A program made the translations under genes and the position numbers. From assembly GCA_013288465.1 (NCBI GenBank), contig JABDBT010000012.1, positions 1-31,403 on the forward strand: a stretch of 31,403 nucleotides of DNA, read 5' to 3'. Under the pieces are notes generated by a model that saw only the letters and a list, made by a program, of their open reading frames with translations, had not been told where the DNA came from and made no database searches. Shown one piece after another: positions 30,277 through 31,403 of the stretch (position 1 is the stretch's first letter; each line of letters starts with the position of its first letter). This DNA comes from Bacteroidota bacterium (GTDB taxonomy: Bacteria; Bacteroidota; Bacteroidia; Sphingobacteriales; Sphingobacteriaceae).

Positions 30277-30375
30277 TTCCCCTCTTGAGAGGGGGCGCGT
30301 TGATTGTGCGGTTGCAGGGGTGTGTTTGTAAGCCATGCCTAACCAACACACCCCTCCACCCCTCTCAAGAGGGTA
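30277..30375. mobile_element. ~100-bp palindromic (MITE/REP-like) element, copy 2
   Basis: Shares with copy 1 the arms TTCCCCTCTTGAGAGGGGG and CCCCTCTCAAGAGGG and the inner GCAGGGGTGTGT/ACACACCCCTCC; only the central loop differs. It lacks the 22-bp outer arms and 12-bp direct repeats of copy 1. It fills the spacer between the small membrane protein gene and the ATPase/nuclease-like pair. Confidence 0.7.
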
Positions 30376-30402
30376 ACTATATAGGAGTTGGGACAAGGGG
30401 TA

Positions 30403-30924
30403 TTAGTTAAATGGTATTATATTCCCCTCAACAAGTTTGATGCCGTAAGTATTGGATAATTCCACAGCCCTTGCGATTTGACTTGACGTAGTTCTTGGGC
30501 GAACATTAGCACATCCTATACAAATCATTGCAAACACATTCAATCCGCTAAAATCCATTTTTCCATAAAATACATCTATAGTATTTTTTAGTTGTTCAAA
30601 AGCCGTTCTTCTTCTTTTACCCCGAACTCCAGTCGATGCTGTTTTTATTTCTACAAAGTGAAATTCATTGTCATTAAAGACGGCGCAATCACATTTTTTG
30701 TTGTCATCATCTATTATTAGACATCGGTCTATTGCTAAAAAATTTAATGGTTTTGCGGTATTATTCTCAACGGTAAAAAAACAAAGTGAATTTGGAAATG
30801 GCGCAATACAAGTAAAGCAACAAGCCGACTCCCTGTCAAAAACTTTAAAAGCAGCGTGATTAACTATGGATAAACAGTTATTTTGAATGCAATCTGGAAA
30901 GGCGTTGTTAATCTTGTCAATCAT
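30403..30924 (-). CDS. Small PD-(D/E)XK-like protein paired with an ATPase
   Basis: A 173-residue protein of unknown family. Residues ~85-105 read KKCDCAVFNDNEFHFVEIKT, an Asp followed after a beta-hairpin by ExK, the signature of PD-(D/E)XK nucleases, then a basic stretch (RGKRRRTAFEQLKNTIDVFY). It is cysteine-rich (CIQNNC, CCFTC, CDC, CIGC), so zinc binding is possible. The start follows the ATPase stop by 3 nt, so the two genes form one unit. A plausible role is the effector nuclease of an ATPase-controlled defence pair (Septu-like logic with a different nuclease fold). Nuclease activity is inferred from one motif only. Confidence 0.6.
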   Translation of the reverse strand: MIDKINNAFPDCIQNNCLSIVNHAAFKVFDRESACCFTCIAPFPNSLCFFTVENNTAKPLNFLAIDRCLIIDDDNKKCDCAVFNDNEFHFVEIKTASTGVRGKRRRTAFEQLKNTIDVFYGKMDFSGLNVFAMICIGCANVRPRTTSSQIARAVELSNTYGIKLVEGNIIPFN

Positions 30925-30927
30925 TTA

Positions 30928-31403
30928 TTAAGCATAAATACTCATAAGTTTATCAAACTTATCGCCTATATCTTCTGATATTCCGTCTAACTCGTTTTCA
31001 CTTATCAGATTAATATTTCTATCAAAAATTTCTTTGACTGTGCCTTCTGAAAAGTAAAATGCGTTAAAGTCTTTCGGGTCTATCCACGTGTTTTTAGGAA
31101 CTATATCTGCAATAGCATCTTCGTTGTTATTTTTATTGGCAGATATGAAAGCCAACAAAAGGATATTAAACGAACTTAAAATATATGGGCTATGGGTAGT
31201 TATAATTAAATCCCCGCTTCTTTTACTTTGCTTTAGTGATGATATTAAAAAATCAACGAGTTTTTTCTGTGTTGCCGGATATAAACTCAATTCAGGCTCT
31301 TCAATAATAAAAGATGAATACGCCTTGGTATTACAAAGGTTTTTTAAAACCAATAATACGGGTAATATAGCCTGAAACCCGCTTGCGCTTTCTGATAAAT
31401 CCA
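30928..31403 (-). CDS. ABC-type (AAA_15/AAA_21) ATPase, C-terminal part, cut by window edge
   Basis: The frame is open to the right edge, so only the last ~158 codons are visible. The ABC signature region reads DLSESASGFQAILPVL, followed by Walker B FIIEEPELSLYP with the catalytic Glu, and the H-loop ITTHSPYIL. This arrangement is that of OLD/RecF-like overcoming-lysogenization and Septu PtuA-type ATPases. The C-terminal part (KNTWIDPKDFNAFYFSEGTV) resembles the ends of such AAA_15 proteins; no TOPRIM domain is present after the H-loop. It is paired with the nuclease-like gene 3 nt downstream. Confidence 0.82.
   Translation of the reverse strand, partial: DLSESASGFQAILPVLLVLKNLCNTKAYSSFIIEEPELSLYPATQKKLVDFLISSLKQSKRSGDLIITTHSPYILSSFNILLLAFISANKNNNEDAIADIVPKNTWIDPKDFNAFYFSEGTVKEIFDRNINLISENELDGISEDIGDKFDKLMSIYA

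Overview
The window looks like a chromosomal segment of a Bacteroidota bacterium, most likely a Sphingobacteriaceae member of the Mucilaginibacter/Pedobacter type. This is inferred from Bacteroidetes-type mobilization genes (MobA/relaxase/YWFCY coupling protein), an IntDOT-like integrase, SusD-era lipoprotein signals ending in Cys-Lys-Lys, a fused DAHP synthase-chorismate mutase, a TTG-N19-TAnnTTT type promoter, and many short palindromic intergenic repeats. No taxonomic search was possible.

Positions 1 to about 10.5 kb are the right part of an integrated mobilizable element. From left to right it holds the 3' two thirds of an error-prone polymerase gene (dnaE2/imuC), then a leftward mobilization module (HTH protein, basic small protein, ParA, ribbon-helix-helix-like partner, MobA-type accessory protein, MOBP relaxase, coupling ATPase, second HTH protein), a small leftward cargo operon (ORF6N protein, DUF6934-like protein, 54-residue protein) ending in a strong terminator, and a tyrosine integrase. 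The integrase lies next to a tRNA gene with a CAU anticodon, a plausible attachment locus. No type IV secretion channel genes are visible, so the element probably borrows a helper conjugation machine. A hairpin-rich stretch upstream of mobA is a candidate oriT, and an AT-rich GCTAT-repeat stretch next to parA is a candidate partition site.

From 10.6 to about 19.8 kb come ordinary chromosomal genes: a YncE-like propeller, a YihX-like phosphatase, a DinB-family protein, proline dehydrogenase, an S4-domain protein followed by aroB, a sterol desaturase-family protein, two lipoproteins, a DUF5808-like protein with a small antitoxin-like gene, and a short-chain dehydrogenase.

From 19.84 to 24.93 kb is an aromatic amino acid cluster: pheA, DAHP synthase/chorismate mutase, aroA and aroC, all rightward. 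It is preceded by what reads as a complete transcription attenuator: a promoter, a 21-codon leader peptide with eight Tyr/Phe residues in nine consecutive positions, an antiterminator and an intrinsic terminator just before pheA. Together with aroB at 14.7 kb these genes cover several steps from erythrose-4-phosphate/PEP to chorismate and on to phenylpyruvate. Three of the four genes carry in-frame additions that look repeat-derived (pheA C-terminus, a loop of aroA containing 7-bp tandem repeats, a loop and the C-terminus of aroC).

From 24.99 kb to the end are a protein of unknown function, an antitoxin-like small gene, a large S9 peptidase, a HAD phosphatase, a small membrane protein and, cut by the right edge, a two-gene unit made of an ABC-type ATPase and a small protein with a PD-(D/E)XK-like signature, which resembles the layout of ATPase-nuclease defence pairs. 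Several palindromic repeat families are scattered between these genes, two of them in more than one copy.
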